A stretch of 64,000 bases of DNA from Chlorobiaceae bacterium (GCA_012972825.1 JABDHL010000057.1:31032-95031), one strand, 5' to 3'; positions 27,175 through 36,738 are shown, numbered from the stretch's first letter. The notes: generated from the letters alone by a model not told the origin. A program made the numbers and translations.

Positions 27175-28224
27175 TCAGACGTTTACCTGTTGACGATCCA
27201 ACAGAGCGTTAAAGTTTTTAGCCTGACGTCCTTCCCAGTTGCGTTTATGGTAGGCATAGCCGGCAATAAGCGGAAGAGCAATGGTTGCTTCGGCAAAAAC
27301 CATCTGTTCATAAACTGTATCAACCTTGCCCCAGGAGCTGGCCTCTTTGAGGGTAGATCCTGAAAGTGCACCGTCACGCTCATCAGCAACCGTAATCTGT
27401 ACCGCGTAAGTGTGCATGGAAACATCTTCGTACCCGAGCACCTCTGCAGCAACAACAATATCCTGTGTAAAGTTTTTAGGGACACCTCCGCCAATCATGA
27501 AAATACCAGTCTTGTCGTTCTCGATTTTGATTTTTGTCAGTTCACGAAAATCCTTCACCGAATCAATCGAGACATGCTTTTCAGTGTTCTTCCATTGATG
27601 ATGAACCAGACCGAACCCGGCAGAGCAATCGGAAAACGCAGGGCAGAAAATCGGCACACCTTTTTCGTAGGCTTTATAGACAATGGAGTTTTTATCACGA
27701 TTATCAGCCTCGATATATTTTCCCATCTCGATAATAAATTCACGGGAAGAATAAACTCCGGGTTTCATGGCGCCGGCAATGACAGCGGTGGTATCATCAC
27801 AGACCCGAAGATCATCTTCATCGATATAGGTATCAAAAATGCGATCGATATGCAGCTCCCTGAGCGTGGCATCTTCGATAAACGGAGTACCCTGGTAGTG
27901 ACGGAACCCAAGTGCTTCGAAAAAGTCCTGATCAACAATATTAGCCCCGGTGGAGACTATGACATCAATCATATGGTTGTCGATCAAGTCAATGACAACC
28001 TGTTTTAATCCTGCACTGATGAGCGAACCTGCAAGGGTGAGAATGACTGCGCACTCCTTGTCCTGTTGCATAAGGTCAACGATGGAGGCCGCTCTGGCCA
28101 GATTTCTTGCCTGAAAAGCTGTACCGCCCATCTGCTCGACGAGAGAAACAATATTCAGTTTTTTTATATCGATATGGCAAACCGGCGTGCTTAATAACTT
28201 TTTTTTTCTCAATTCTGTCTGCAT
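27175..28224 (-). CDS. Deoxyhypusine synthase-like protein
   Basis: Member of the DHS fold (349 aa), which in eukaryotes and archaea transfers aminobutyl from spermidine to eIF5A. Conserved blocks include VIVSTGANIVDQDF, VPIFCPAFSDCSAGFG and KEASSWGKVDTV, where the lysine aligns with the catalytic Lys329 of human DHS (EAVSWGK). Bacteria lack eIF5A, and bacterial members likely act in polyamine metabolism (homospermidine formation), so the exact reaction is unknown here. Coupled to tal; the SRP RNA lies just upstream. Confidence 0.8.
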   Translation of the reverse strand: MQTELRKKKLLSTPVCHIDIKKLNIVSLVEQMGGTAFQARNLARAASIVDLMQQDKECAVILTLAGSLISAGLKQVVIDLIDNHMIDVIVSTGANIVDQDFFEALGFRHYQGTPFIEDATLRELHIDRIFDTYIDEDDLRVCDDTTAVIAGAMKPGVYSSREFIIEMGKYIEADNRDKNSIVYKAYEKGVPIFCPAFSDCSAGFGLVHHQWKNTEKHVSIDSVKDFRELTKIKIENDKTGIFMIGGGVPKNFTQDIVVAAEVLGYEDVSMHTYAVQITVADERDGALSGSTLKEASSWGKVDTVYEQMVFAEATIALPLIAGYAYHKRNWEGRQAKNFNALLDRQQVNV

Positions 28225-28261
28225 GCCCGCTCCCGACCTGTTAAAAGTGACGAAATAAAAA

Positions 28262-28364
28262 AAGAGAGTAAGCTTACTATATCACACACTCAAATTACCG
28301 GATGCTGCTTCCTTCCGGATCTGACATGGTTGGGCAACTGAGTGTTGTATAGGACTTACTCCCC
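28262..28364 (-). ncRNA. ffs: Signal recognition particle RNA, small bacterial (4.5S) type
   Basis: The minus strand carries the invariant SRP-RNA core GTCAGATCCGGAAGGAAGCAGCATCCGG (forward near 28295-28325). The flanks pair: GGGGAGTAAG at the 5' end with CTTACTCTC at the 3' end, and ACACTCA with TGAGTGT. That gives a roughly 100-nt hairpin, as in 4.5S RNA. A T-run follows at 28251-28262, as a terminator would. A TATATT box precedes the predicted 5' end by 1-2 nt, which is closer than normal, so the exact start may be a few bases later. Confidence 0.87.
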
Positions 28365-28537
28365 TAATATATCGGTTTTTGATTGCTTATTGTAATCAAG
28401 AAATCAAAAACAAGTTTGTTAAGATAACGCTATGAAAACAAAAAACAAATAAATGCCTTTTATCTTTCTTACAACTGTTATAACTTCTTGGGCATTTACA
28501 AACGAACCCCCCGGTGGAAGCGGCAATAATTATCATT

Positions 28538-29569
28538 ATGGCAGTACAGCGAATTTTAAGCGGGATGAGGCCTACAGGGCAACTCCATCTCGGGCATTAT
28601 ACCGGAGCCCTTGAAAGTTGGGTTCAACAACAGAATCTGCTTGACGCAAATGGTTCAAAGGTCTATGAAACCTGCTTTCTCATTGCCGATTATCATAACC
28701 TTACGACATCTCTTGAAACCGCCGAGATTTACAGCAACACTCTGGACATGCTCATTGACTGGCTGGCAGCTGGAGTTGATCCCCGAAAAAGCCCGGTATT
28801 CCGACAGTCACAGGTCAAAGAGCATGCTGAACTCTTTCTGCTTTTTGCCATGCTGATCACCTCATCCCGCCTTGAAAGAAACCCGACTCTGAAAGAACAG
28901 GTGCGCGATCTGAATATGGAATCACTGATTTACGGTCATCTCGGCTACCCGGTTTTACAGGCCGCCGACATTCTTCTTTACAAAGGAAATGTTGTCCCTG
29001 TGGGAGAGGATCAGATTCCCCATGTGGAAATCACCAGGGAGATCGCCCGTAAATTCAACAATCACTACCCTCATCCTGTTATCGGCGATGTCTTTCCTGA
29101 ACCAGAGCCTAAAATTACAAAATTCTCACGCCTTGTCGGTCTCGATGGCAAGGCTAAAATGTCAAAGTCTCTGGGAAATACCATTCTGCTTGCTGACGGG
29201 CCTGAAAATGTCCTTAAAAAAATGCGCACAGCTGTGACCGATACAACAAAAATCCGTAAAAACGATCCAGGGCATCCTGAAGTCTGCACGGTATTCAGTT
29301 ATCATGGAAAGTTTGCTTCGCCGGAGCAGCTCATAAGCATAGAGGCAGATTGCCGGGCCGGCTCGCTTGGATGTGTTGACTGCAAAAAAATGTGTGCCGC
29401 GAATATTTCATCGGAGCTGGCGCCACTGATTGAAAAACGGCATTACTACGCATCTCACTTGGATCTTGTAAAAAACATTCTTTTTGAAGGAGAGGCAAAG
29501 GCAAAAATCATTGCCAGCCATACCATGCAGGAAGTGAGAACAGCCATGAGACTTGGCGAAATAAACTGA
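28538..29569 (+). CDS. trpS: Tryptophanyl-tRNA synthetase
   Basis: Class-I synthetase. The HIGH-equivalent is in GMRPTGQLHLGHYTGAL and KMSKS is in KAKMSKSLGNT. The DIPQAADILLYKG-type segment LQAADILLYKGNVVPVGEDQ is typical of TrpRS. The start at 28538 (MAVQRILSGMRPTG) is chosen; a GTG at 28514 is in frame but would add only hydrophobic residues. 343 aa is normal. No T-box was seen in the 173 bp leader. Confidence 0.95.
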   Translation: MAVQRILSGMRPTGQLHLGHYTGALESWVQQQNLLDANGSKVYETCFLIADYHNLTTSLETAEIYSNTLDMLIDWLAAGVDPRKSPVFRQSQVKEHAELFLLFAMLITSSRLERNPTLKEQVRDLNMESLIYGHLGYPVLQAADILLYKGNVVPVGEDQIPHVEITREIARKFNNHYPHPVIGDVFPEPEPKITKFSRLVGLDGKAKMSKSLGNTILLADGPENVLKKMRTAVTDTTKIRKNDPGHPEVCTVFSYHGKFASPEQLISIEADCRAGSLGCVDCKKMCAANISSELAPLIEKRHYYASHLDLVKNILFEGEAKAKIIASHTMQEVRTAMRLGEIN

Positions 29570-29589
29570 TGAAAAAATTTTTTACCTGA

Positions 29590-30309
29590 ATGACAAATGA
29601 TAACAAAAGCGCCTTTATTTTTGATATGGATGGGGTGCTGACCGATAATATGCGATTTCATGCCGACTCCTGGGTGGAACTCTTCAAGGATTTCGGGCTG
29701 GAAGGGCTCGATGCCGAAAAGTACCTGGTAGAAACGGCAGGAATGAAAGGCCATGATGTGCTTCGCTACTTTCTCGACCCGAATATCAGTGAAGCTGAAG
29801 CCGGGCGGTTTACAGAACTCAAGGATTTCCTTTACCGGGTCAAGTCACGCGACCTCATCAAGCCCATGCCCGGCCTATGCGAGTTTCTTGATACTGCAGA
29901 TAAAAAAAAGATTCGCCTTGGCATAGGCACCGGTGCCGGTCCTCGAAATATTGATTATGTGCTCGACCTGTTGAACCTTACGGACAGATTCCAGGCCATT
30001 GTGAACCCCTCTCACGTTCACAGCGGGAAGCCTCATCCTGATATATTTTTGCGCGCCGCCGAACTGCTGGATGCAGATCCTTCCGAATGTATTGTTTTTG
30101 AGGATGCTCTTCCGGGAGTAGAAGCAGCCAGAAGAGCAGGAATGAGATGCGTTGCCGTTACAACAACAAACAGCGCAGATGCATTCAGCGGATTCGACAA
30201 TATTGTTAAGATTATTAATGATTTTACAGAGTTATCTGTGGATGTTCTTTGTAAAACTCCCTATGAAAAGCAACCAGTGACACTTTTATACAATAAGCAG
30301 CATGCATGA
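29590..30309 (+). CDS. HAD-superfamily hydrolase (beta-phosphoglucomutase/phosphatase-like)
   Basis: HAD motif [13 protein letters not shown] (residues 10-21) provides the nucleophile Asp and the general acid. A helical cap follows, then motif II with GIGTGA, the [11 protein letters not shown]ys region, and motif [19 protein letters not shown]. It resembles beta-phosphoglucomutase-like phosphatases. Substrate not predictable. Lies between trpS and argS, overlapping argS by 8 nt, so probably part of one operon. 239 aa. Confidence 0.82.
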   Translation: MTNDNKSAFIFDMDGVLTDNMRFHADSWVELFKDFGLEGLDAEKYLVETAGMKGHDVLRYFLDPNISEAEAGRFTELKDFLYRVKSRDLIKPMPGLCEFLDTADKKKIRLGIGTGAGPRNIDYVLDLLNLTDRFQAIVNPSHVHSGKPHPDIFLRAAELLDADPSECIVFEDALPGVEAARRAGMRCVAVTTTNSADAFSGFDNIVKIINDFTELSVDVLCKTPYEKQPVTLLYNKQHA

Positions 30310-31960
30310 ATTTTTTCTTCCTGTCATCAAAAGCGCTCTGCGTTCGACAGGTATTGAAACCGATAAACAGATTATAATCGAACAGCCTGCGGACAAGAAA
30401 TTCGGTGACTTTTCGACCAACATAGCCTTGCTTACAGCAAAAGAGTGCAAAAGCAATCCTCGTGAACTTGCCCATCAGATTATTGAACATCTTGTTTTTC
30501 CGCCAGATACCATTGCTCAAATCGAAGTGGCAGGGCCAGGCTTTATTAACTTTCATTTTACCTCTTTTTTTATCATGCACTCTGTCCGGCAGATACTGCA
30601 TGAAGGAAATGCCTATGGAAAAGGATCTATCGGAAAAGGAAAGAGGGCGATTGTGGAATATGTCAGTGCCAATCCTACAGGTCCGCTGACTATCGGACGC
30701 GGTCGGGGTGGAGTGCTCGGAGACTGTCTTGCAAATCTTTTTGCAGCCCAGGGGTATGAAGTCACGAGAGAGTACTATTTCAACGATGCCGGTCGGCAGA
30801 TGCAGATTCTCGGAGAATCAGTCCGACTCCGCTATATGGAACGCTGCGGCAAAGAGATCGTGTTCCCTGACACGCATTACCAGGGCGATTACATCCGGGA
30901 TATTGCTGAAAATATATACAATCAGCATGGCGCAGTCCTAGCTGAAAGCAGCGACGTGATGACCTTTAAAAAAAGCGCTGAGGCCATCATATTCACCTCA
31001 ATAAAAAAGACTCTCGAACGGCTCAGCATACGTCATGACTCTTATTTTAATGAACATACTCTTTACACGCCCGATGAAGCCGGTATATCGGCCAACCAGA
31101 GAGTCATTGATGCACTGAAAGAGAAAGGATTTATTGCTGAATACGATGGCGCAACATGGTTTCTGACAACGAAGCTCGGCCAGGAAAAGGATAAGGTACT
31201 GATCAAATCTTCCGGAGAACCGAGCTACCGCCTGCCCGATATCGGCTACCATATCTCAAAGTTTGAACGTGACTTTGCAGTGATGGTCAATGTTTTCGGT
31301 GCCGATCACATCGATGAGTATCCTGATGTCATTGAAGCCCTGAAAATACTCGATTACGATACCAGCCGGATCAAAATCGCCATCAATCAGTTTGTGACGA
31401 CGACAGTTGACGGTCAGACACTGAAAATGTCAACAAGAAAAGGCAATGCGGATCTGCTTGACGATTTAATAGATGATGTCGGCGCTGACGCAACAAGACT
31501 GTTCTTCATCATGCGCAGTAAAGATTCACATTTGAACTTCGATGTCGAACTGGCAAAAAAACAGTCCAGGGAAAATCCTGTCTTCTATCTGCAGTACGCC
31601 CATGCACGAATCTGCAGCCTCTTGCGTATGGCAATGCAGGAAACCGGATTTGATCCTGCATCCAGTGAAGATTACAGCCTTCTGGAACTGCTCACCTCTC
31701 CTTCAGAACGTCAGCTTGGATTTGCTCTCCTTAACTATCCGGATATGATAAAAGCAAGCGTTCGCCTGCTTGAACCACAAAAAATGGTGGAATATCTTCA
31801 CTCAGTGGCTGAACTTTTTCACAGGTTCTATCAGGAATGCCCTATTATCAAAGCAGAGCCGGATATCTGCAAGGCGAGACTCTTCCTTTCGCTTGCAACA
31901 CGCCAGATACTGCAGAATGGATTCAGGATTCTCGGTGTCACAGCACCTGAGTCAATGTAG
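30302..31960 (+). CDS. argS: Arginyl-tRNA synthetase
   Basis: Class-I synthetase (552 aa). An N-terminal tRNA-binding domain (about 1-110) is followed by the catalytic core [20 protein letters not shown]. At residues 130-133 the normal HVGH/HIGH signature reads TIGR. The KMSKS-equivalent is LKMSTRKGN, as in other ArgRS, and the C-terminal anticodon-binding DALR domain is present. Because the surrounding sequence is otherwise canonical, this is probably a lineage variant, not damage. The gene overlaps the HAD gene. Confidence 0.94.
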   Translation: MHEFFLPVIKSALRSTGIETDKQIIIEQPADKKFGDFSTNIALLTAKECKSNPRELAHQIIEHLVFPPDTIAQIEVAGPGFINFHFTSFFIMHSVRQILHEGNAYGKGSIGKGKRAIVEYVSANPTGPLTIGRGRGGVLGDCLANLFAAQGYEVTREYYFNDAGRQMQILGESVRLRYMERCGKEIVFPDTHYQGDYIRDIAENIYNQHGAVLAESSDVMTFKKSAEAIIFTSIKKTLERLSIRHDSYFNEHTLYTPDEAGISANQRVIDALKEKGFIAEYDGATWFLTTKLGQEKDKVLIKSSGEPSYRLPDIGYHISKFERDFAVMVNVFGADHIDEYPDVIEALKILDYDTSRIKIAINQFVTTTVDGQTLKMSTRKGNADLLDDLIDDVGADATRLFFIMRSKDSHLNFDVELAKKQSRENPVFYLQYAHARICSLLRMAMQETGFDPASSEDYSLLELLTSPSERQLGFALLNYPDMIKASVRLLEPQKMVEYLHSVAELFHRFYQECPIIKAEPDICKARLFLSLATRQILQNGFRILGVTAPESM

Positions 31961-31970
31961 CAAACCGTTT

Positions 31971-32561
31971 CTACCGGTAAAGAGAGTGCTCAATGATATA
32001 ACGATGCACTGAAGGTGGAACAAGTCTCGATACACTTTGCCCGGCGGCAGCAAGATCCCTGATCTCAGTTGATGAAAGCTCATAGCTAAAATCAAAAACC
32101 TCTATAGATCCTTTGCGCTTCAGAGAATCAGGGTGCGCTGCACTTGTCTCGGTTGACGCTCTTCTGAACACCACAATATCACATAAGGAAAAGAGCTGCT
32201 CGTAATCCTTCCAGGAGTGAAATTCTCTGAAGCTGTCCTCACCGACAAGCAGGGTCACTCTGTCATGGGGATAGAGCTGGTGGACATACTTCAGGAGATC
32301 AACAGTGTACGATGGCTGCTGTTTGTCAAGTTCCCATCCGCTGACCTGACTGCAGGATCCAGTAAGATTGATTTCCGAAGAGAGGCACTCTGCCATGCGC
32401 TTTCTATGTTCATCAGCCGCGCACCTTTTTTGCTTAAAGGGATTATTTGAAACCGAAATAAAAATTTTATCGATTTCAAGGCGCTCTCTCGCATACAGAC
32501 AGAGTGCGAGATGACCATTATGAGGCGGATCAAATGTTCCGCCAAAAACCGCCAGATGCAC
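31971..32561 (-). CDS. nadD: Nicotinate-nucleotide adenylyltransferase
   Basis: NaMN adenylyltransferase of NAD synthesis. The nucleotidyltransferase signature AVFGGTFDPPHNGHLAL (residues 4-20) and SSTEIRDL near the C-terminus are diagnostic. 196 aa is typical. The start codon is GTG at 32561 with GGAGG 6-7 nt upstream. It converges with argS across 10 bp and is downstream of bamD. Confidence 0.94.
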   Translation of the reverse strand: MHLAVFGGTFDPPHNGHLALCLYARERLEIDKIFISVSNNPFKQKRCAADEHRKRMAECLSSEINLTGSCSQVSGWELDKQQPSYTVDLLKYVHQLYPHDRVTLLVGEDSFREFHSWKDYEQLFSLCDIVVFRRASTETSAAHPDSLKRKGSIEVFDFSYELSSTEIRDLAAAGQSVSRLVPPSVHRYIIEHSLYR

Positions 32562-32574
32562 TGGTAGCCTCCGG

Positions 32575-33477
32575 TCAGTTGTTTTTAAGATTTTGATTGA
32601 TTTTCTCTCTTATCCCTTTCATCTCCAGCTGCTTGCCAGGGTAGAGCTGCACAAACTGATCAAGCACCTGTCCGGCTTCAAACCATTTTTTACGCTTTAT
32701 CAAAGCATCTATTTTTCCTGCCCATGCCTGCTGTACATATCCCGTATCAGAATAACGCTTTATAATCTCATCATAAAAAATAACAGCGGCCTTGTATTTT
32801 TTAAGCTGAACATACTGCCGAGCAATGAAATAGACATTTTTTGCCAGCTTATCTCTCAGTGCCGGAATTGCCTTTTCAGCATACTTCAAGGAATCGATCT
32901 TGCCAAGTTCAGCGGTCGCCTGAGCGTACCGCTTTTTATAGTCAGGATTCTCCGGATTGAGTTTCAGCAGCTCCCTGTATGTCTCAACATCGCTTAATAT
33001 CTTCGAGTCATCCGGTGAGGGATAAAGATCCATATAGACTGAGAATTGATCAATGGCTTTAACGGTTTCCTGTTGGTCGAGCTCAAAATGAGGAGAGAGC
33101 TTTTCATGCGATTTTGCAATAAGAAACTGAGCAACAGGGGCATAAGATGTAGAGGGCACCTGCTTTAACAGACGTGTAAATATTTCTGAAGAAAGCAGAT
33201 ACTGTCCTGAATGATAATAAGCCTGCCCGAGAAGAAAAAGCACACGATCCTCAAGCGCAGTTGCCCGAGAGCTGACAAGCAGTGATTCAAGCGTCAGGGC
33301 TGCGCCATCATAATCCTTATTTGCATACATCTTCTCAGCTTTTGCAAATCCTTCACTGACAATGACCGTTGCCGTGGGAGCGGCTTCAGGCTTGGAAGAA
33401 GAACAACCTGAACTCATAAATAATCCTATCGTAAACAGCAGCAATACAGAACGTGAAACAAATCTGGCAACCGGCAT
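32575..33477 (-). CDS. bamD: Outer membrane assembly lipoprotein, BamD/YfiO-like
   Basis: Lipoprotein (300 aa) with signal LLLFTIGLFMSSGC and TPR-like repeats, typical of BamD, the partner of BamA in outer-membrane protein insertion. Helical repeats such as FAKAEKMYANKDYDGAALTL and LFLLGQAYYHSGQYLLSSEI occur from residue 45. The lengthened C-terminal part (about 200-300) adds more TPR units than E. coli BamD. BamD assignment is by fold plus lipobox, so a general TPR lipoprotein is possible. The tRNA-Ala gene lies 68 bp upstream. Confidence 0.75.
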   Translation of the reverse strand: MPVARFVSRSVLLLFTIGLFMSSGCSSSKPEAAPTATVIVSEGFAKAEKMYANKDYDGAALTLESLLVSSRATALEDRVLFLLGQAYYHSGQYLLSSEIFTRLLKQVPSTSYAPVAQFLIAKSHEKLSPHFELDQQETVKAIDQFSVYMDLYPSPDDSKILSDVETYRELLKLNPENPDYKKRYAQATAELGKIDSLKYAEKAIPALRDKLAKNVYFIARQYVQLKKYKAAVIFYDEIIKRYSDTGYVQQAWAGKIDALIKRKKWFEAGQVLDQFVQLYPGKQLEMKGIREKINQNLKNN

Positions 33478-33544
33478 TGATCAACTCCATTATCTTTTTT
33501 TTGAACCCTGAACCGTATACAATACTGCATAACAAAATGTGTTG

Positions 33545-33617
33545 TGGAGCTTAGGGGAGTCGAACCCCTGACCTTCTCATTGCGAACGAGACGCTCTACC
33601 AACTGAGCTAAAGCCCC
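33545..33617 (-). tRNA. tRNA-Ala (anticodon CGC)
   Basis: A complete 73-nt cloverleaf: acceptor GGGGCTT/AAGCTCC, D-arm GCTC AGTTGGTA GAGC, anticodon arm TCTCG TTCGCAA TGAGA, variable AGGTC, T-arm AGGGG TTCGACT CCCCT, discriminator A. The anticodon CGC reads GCG (Ala), and the acceptor has the G3:U70 pair that marks alanine tRNA. CCA is not encoded. A TATAAT box lies 37-42 bp upstream. Confidence 0.93.
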
Positions 33618-33653
33618 AATTTCCTGCTGCTGCAGATTTTTGCATCGCTCCCA

Positions 33654-33659
33654 ATTATA
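33654..33659 (-). promoter_or_regulatory. -10 box of tRNA-Ala promoter
   Basis: A perfect TATAAT on the minus strand (forward ATTATA). It lies between the strong atp terminator (33671-33701) and the tRNA-Ala gene, so the tRNA and perhaps bamD have their own promoter. A good -35 is not visible, as the T-run of the terminator takes its place. Confidence 0.6.
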
Positions 33660-33670
33660 CAGCAAAATAG

Positions 33671-33701
33671 TTAAAAAAATAGCCTGCTTTTGCAGGCTAT
33701 T
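33671..33701 (-). terminator. Intrinsic terminator of the atp operon
   Basis: Perfect 10-bp stem AATAGCCTGC / GCAGGCTATT with a 4-nt loop, followed on the minus strand by a seven-T run. It begins at the atpH stop codon, so it should end the atpZ-to-atpH transcript. Confidence 0.9.
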
Positions 33702-34278
33702 GACATTTTGAAGCCGTAAGGCAACATGAGAGATTATGCCTTGCAGCTGTAAGGGCTTGCCTGAATCTCTGAAGCTGATGACTGATGCTGCCATCAAATA
33801 TAGTATCGCCTATTTTTACGGAGACACCTCCTATGAGGCTTTCATTGATAGCTATGCTTGCGCGAATTTTCTTACCGGTATAGACTTCCAGGCGCTTGAC
33901 CAGTTCATTGGACTGTTCGTCTGAAAGTTTAACTGCACTGGTAATCTCAACATTGATTATCCCTCTTTTTTCGTCAAGAAGAACCTGAAATTCGTCAATA
34001 ATTTCAGGCAGAAGCCCTGCACGTTTTTTTCTGGCAACCAGCTTTAAAAAAATAAACAACTTTTCGCCGATGGAATCCTTGAAGATATCCTCAAGTATGT
34101 GAATTTTTTTATCGCCTTTGACAAGAGGACTGCGCAAAGCTTGAACAAGATCACGGGAATGTTCAAGAACAACCTTGATCACCTGAAGCTCCTCTACAAT
34201 CTGTTGAAGAAAATTACCCTCTTCAGCTGCTGAAAGAAGAGCGGAAGCATATCGTCGGCTTGTGATTACACTTGACAT
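33697..34278 (-). CDS. atpH: ATP synthase subunit delta (OSCP)
   Basis: Stalk subunit that joins F1 to the b-dimer. MSSVITSRRYASALLSAA is the usual N-terminus, and GGVSVKIGDTIFDGSI with LQRFRQALT is the conserved C-terminal block. 193 aa is slightly long (usual about 180), with a short tail after LTAARHN. Follows atpF by 13 nt and is the last gene of the Fo operon; the F1 alpha gene does not follow. Confidence 0.92.
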   Translation of the reverse strand: MSSVITSRRYASALLSAAEEGNFLQQIVEELQVIKVVLEHSRDLVQALRSPLVKGDKKIHILEDIFKDSIGEKLFIFLKLVARKKRAGLLPEIIDEFQVLLDEKRGIINVEITSAVKLSDEQSNELVKRLEVYTGKKIRASIAINESLIGGVSVKIGDTIFDGSISHQLQRFRQALTAARHNLSCCLTASKCQ

Positions 34279-34291
34279 GTCTTGACCTTTT

Positions 34292-34825
34292 TCAGTTACG
34301 GTTTGTAGAAATATCCTTAATCATGCTGTCAACGATCCTTTTCTGAATATCAGCATCAAGAGTGGTCCTGATAATTTTTTCAGCTCCCCTTACGGCAAGA
34401 TCAGCAACCTCATTTCTCAGAACATCAAGCGCACGGCGCTTTTCCTGCTCAATCTCCTCTTTTGCAGAGGTAATCATTTTCTGGGCTTCCGCCTGAGCTT
34501 TTTGCGATATATCAGCACGGAGTTTTTCGGCAAAGTCCTTTCCTTCACGGATAATCCTGTCGGATTCAGCATCGGCTTTTGCAAGCAGTTCCTTGTTTTT
34601 ACGCAGAATAGCTTCAGATTCATCCTTTGCCTTATGCGCTCGGTCAATGGATGACTGAATGCCCTTTTCCCTTTCTTCCAAAGCAGTGAGAATCGGTCCC
34701 CAGGCAATCTTCTTGAGAATAAGCAGCACAATCACAAATGTGATCGCGGTCCAGAAAATAAGACCGGGATTCGGGCTCAGAAGACTGCCGGCAAGAAGTA
34801 TAATTCCTGACGTAAGCATGAACAT
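34292..34825 (-). CDS. atpF: ATP synthase subunit b
   Basis: Peripheral stalk subunit. One N-terminal helix ([20 protein letters not shown], about 19-38) anchors it in the membrane; the rest is a long charged coiled coil (about 45-160) rich in Glu/Lys. 177 aa is normal. The start at 34825 is ATG; an alternative ATG at 34819 exists. Lies downstream of an atpE hairpin. Confidence 0.93.
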   Translation of the reverse strand: MFMLTSGIILLAGSLLSPNPGLIFWTAITFVIVLLILKKIAWGPILTALEEREKGIQSSIDRAHKAKDESEAILRKNKELLAKADAESDRIIREGKDFAEKLRADISQKAQAEAQKMITSAKEEIEQEKRRALDVLRNEVADLAVRGAEKIIRTTLDADIQKRIVDSMIKDISTNRN

Positions 34826-34851
34826 TGTTTCCGTTAACGGTTAATAAAACC

Positions 34852-34885
34852 CGATTGCGACACGAACAAAGTTCAGCCGCAATCG
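34852..34885 (-). promoter_or_regulatory. Attenuator/processing hairpin between atpE and atpF
   Basis: Perfect 8-bp inverted repeat CGATTGCG / CGCAATCG with an 18-nt loop. On the minus strand it is followed by GGTTTTATTAA, a partial T-run. It lies 38 nt after the atpE stop and 27 nt before atpF. Such hairpins can stop some transcripts or stabilise the atpE message, which fits the high demand for c subunits. Confidence 0.55.
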
Positions 34886-34923
34886 AGATATCTTCTGTAT
34901 TAAGTCTTTACAAGTGCTCACTC

Positions 34924-35151
34924 TTACTTAAGAGCAAGAAGCACACAGATAACTTCGCCGAACAATGCAACACCCTCGATAAGAGCCGCGGCAATAATCA
35001 TGGTAGTACGGATATCTGAAGTAGCTTCCGGCTGACGGGCAGTACCCTCAGCAGCTGAAGCTGCAATGTTGCCAATACCAAGACCTGCACCAATAACAGC
35101 CAGACCGGCGCCAAGACCTGCACCTAAATAAGCTAAACCTAAACCTTCCAT
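34924..35151 (-). CDS. atpE: ATP synthase subunit c
   Basis: Two-helix proteolipid (75 aa) that forms the rotor ring. The Gly/Ala-rich first helix (about 5-28, LGAGLGAGLAVIGAGLGIG) and polar loop ARQPE are diagnostic. The carrier residue is Glu in AALIEGVALFG; the residue after it is Gly, unlike the Glu-Ser/Thr of sodium-type rings, so H+ is likely. GGAGG precedes the ATG by about 10 nt. Confidence 0.96.
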   Translation of the reverse strand: MEGLGLAYLGAGLGAGLAVIGAGLGIGNIAASAAEGTARQPEATSDIRTTMIIAAALIEGVALFGEVICVLLALK

Positions 35152-35271
35152 CTTGTAATTACCTCCGTTTATTTGTTGTAAGTTTTTTGCTAAACGATAA
35201 TTAGCAATTTTAAAAGCGTTTATTCAAAAGCATCAAAATAAGAGTTATTCGTCAATATTCCTGATTTGATT

Positions 35272-36309
35272 TTAATGATGCGCAACTCCGGCAGCAGGCT
35301 TTTCATGCCCTTCGTGCGCTGTTGCAAGACCGATGAAAAGCGCGGAAAGCATGGTGAAAACAAATGCCTGCAGAAACGCGACAAAAAGCTCAAGCAGATC
35401 AATGAATATGGCAAATGGAACCGAAACAGCTGCAGCAACTATGTAACTTTTCAGAATGAAACTGATGAAGATCAGACTGAGAATAATGATATGGCCAGCC
35501 GTCATGTTGGCAAAGAGTCGTATGGTAAGCGCAAACGGCTTCGTAAACTGACCGATTATTTCAATGGGAACCATGATAATCCAGAGAGACCAGTGCGTCC
35601 CTGCTGTAAGGTGCTGAAGATAACCTTTCACACCGTGTGCCTTGAATGCTGCTATCTGGGTGACGAAAAAGGTAAAGATGGAAAGGGTGAGAGTAACGTT
35701 GACGTTACCGGTAGCAGTTGCCCCGTAGGGAATAAGACCAAGAAGGTTACAGAACAGGATAAAAAAGAAAACCGTCAGCAGGTAAGGAAGATGCTTTTCA
35801 TAGCCATGCCCAATGTTCGATTTTGCTACATCAAGCCTTATAAACTCAACAAGCGCTTCCATGGCATTAGCAAGCCCTTTGGGAGCATTACGGGCAGTCA
35901 TGTTCTTGTATTTGCCCCCCACTACTGAAAAAACTATCAAAAGAAGCGCCGATACCAGCCAGAGCATCACCACATGCTTTGTGATGGAAATATCAAACCC
36001 GCCGATTACTATTTTCGGAAGATTGACTGACCCGAACGGTTCGAAAGCAAAAACATTGTTATCGAGAATGTGATGCATAATAACATCACCTGCCTTTTCC
36101 TCTCCTTCAGAAGCTTCAGCACCATGAGCGGATTCAGCTGCAGGAGCGGAAACTGCCGCCCCTGCAACTACGGCAGCACTGTTTTTTGGAACGTCTGACG
36201 ATTGTCCTGACGCTGCAGAAGCAAGCCCGTTCACATTGAAGAGAAGTGGAAGAAAAATCGCAATAACCTTGAGAAGAGCCTTAGGCTGTATGACGTTTAC
36301 CCGTTTCAT
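35272..36309 (-). CDS. atpB: ATP synthase subunit a with long N-terminal extension
   Basis: Fo channel subunit. The core has five or six helices and the essential arginine in [16 protein letters not shown]. From ATG 36309 the protein is 345 aa, about 75 more than E. coli AtpB. The first residues, [19 protein letters not shown], and ASAASG look like a cleavable signal peptide, followed by an Ala/Glu-rich stretch (about 35-80). The frame extends further (to 36360) into a Lys/Arg-rich leader that I consider not coding. Overlaps the atpI-like gene by 29 nt. Confidence 0.93.
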   Translation of the reverse strand: MKRVNVIQPKALLKVIAIFLPLLFNVNGLASAASGQSSDVPKNSAAVVAGAAVSAPAAESAHGAEASEGEEKAGDVIMHHILDNNVFAFEPFGSVNLPKIVIGGFDISITKHVVMLWLVSALLLIVFSVVGGKYKNMTARNAPKGLANAMEALVEFIRLDVAKSNIGHGYEKHLPYLLTVFFFILFCNLLGLIPYGATATGNVNVTLTLSIFTFFVTQIAAFKAHGVKGYLQHLTAGTHWSLWIIMVPIEIIGQFTKPFALTIRLFANMTAGHIIILSLIFISFILKSYIVAAAVSVPFAIFIDLLELFVAFLQAFVFTMLSALFIGLATAHEGHEKPAAGVAHH

Positions 36310-36691
36310 GCAGTTTTTTTTTCTGTTTGTTTTTCTTTTGATAACCGAGAATTTCAACAATCACATAGATACAGTAAAACGCGAAAAATGAAAAGACAAA
36401 GTCATTGACAACAGCAAAATTCCTGATAATGACAACAGCAACAAGCACCATCAGCATAAGTAACCGGAGAGTCAGACCGCCGAAAACGAACTTGGTGAAT
36501 ACCGCTGATTCCTTATCAAGTGCGTAGTCAAAAAGAAGATAACCGGCAACAGTATTGGTGACCACCATTATCCAGGCAAGAAATACCGAGTGATAATCAA
36601 CACTGACGTGATTAAGTCCTGCAAAAATAACACCCCATAAAATGACGGACAAGATACATAACTTAATAAAAAATTCAAACAACGGCTTCAT
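36281..36691 (-). CDS. ATP synthase I-like membrane protein
   Basis: From the ATG at 36691 the 136-aa product has four predicted helices: [54 protein letters not shown] and [20 protein letters not shown] Lys/Gln-rich tail follows. Size, helix count and place between atpZ and atpB match AtpI, a helper in c-ring assembly. No strong sequence motif supports it, so it is called by position. Confidence 0.65.
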   Translation of the reverse strand: MKPLFEFFIKLCILSVILWGVIFAGLNHVSVDYHSVFLAWIMVVTNTVAGYLLFDYALDKESAVFTKFVFGGLTLRLLMLMVLVAVVIIRNFAVVNDFVFSFFAFYCIYVIVEILGYQKKNKQKKKLHETGKRHTA

Positions 36692-36738
36692 ATCTACCTT
36701 TTCTTTCTTTATTAATAACAGCATGACAGCGACATGCT

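Noticed and set aside
28365..28537. T-box or other riboswitch ahead of trpS
   Set aside because: No T-box consensus or specifier loop visible; an AAATGCC/GGGCATTT pair (28452-28498) has a long loop and no terminator T-run.
35266..35928. Plus-strand open frame of 220 codons
   Set aside because: Antisense to atpB; low-complexity Lys/Glu composition with no domain.
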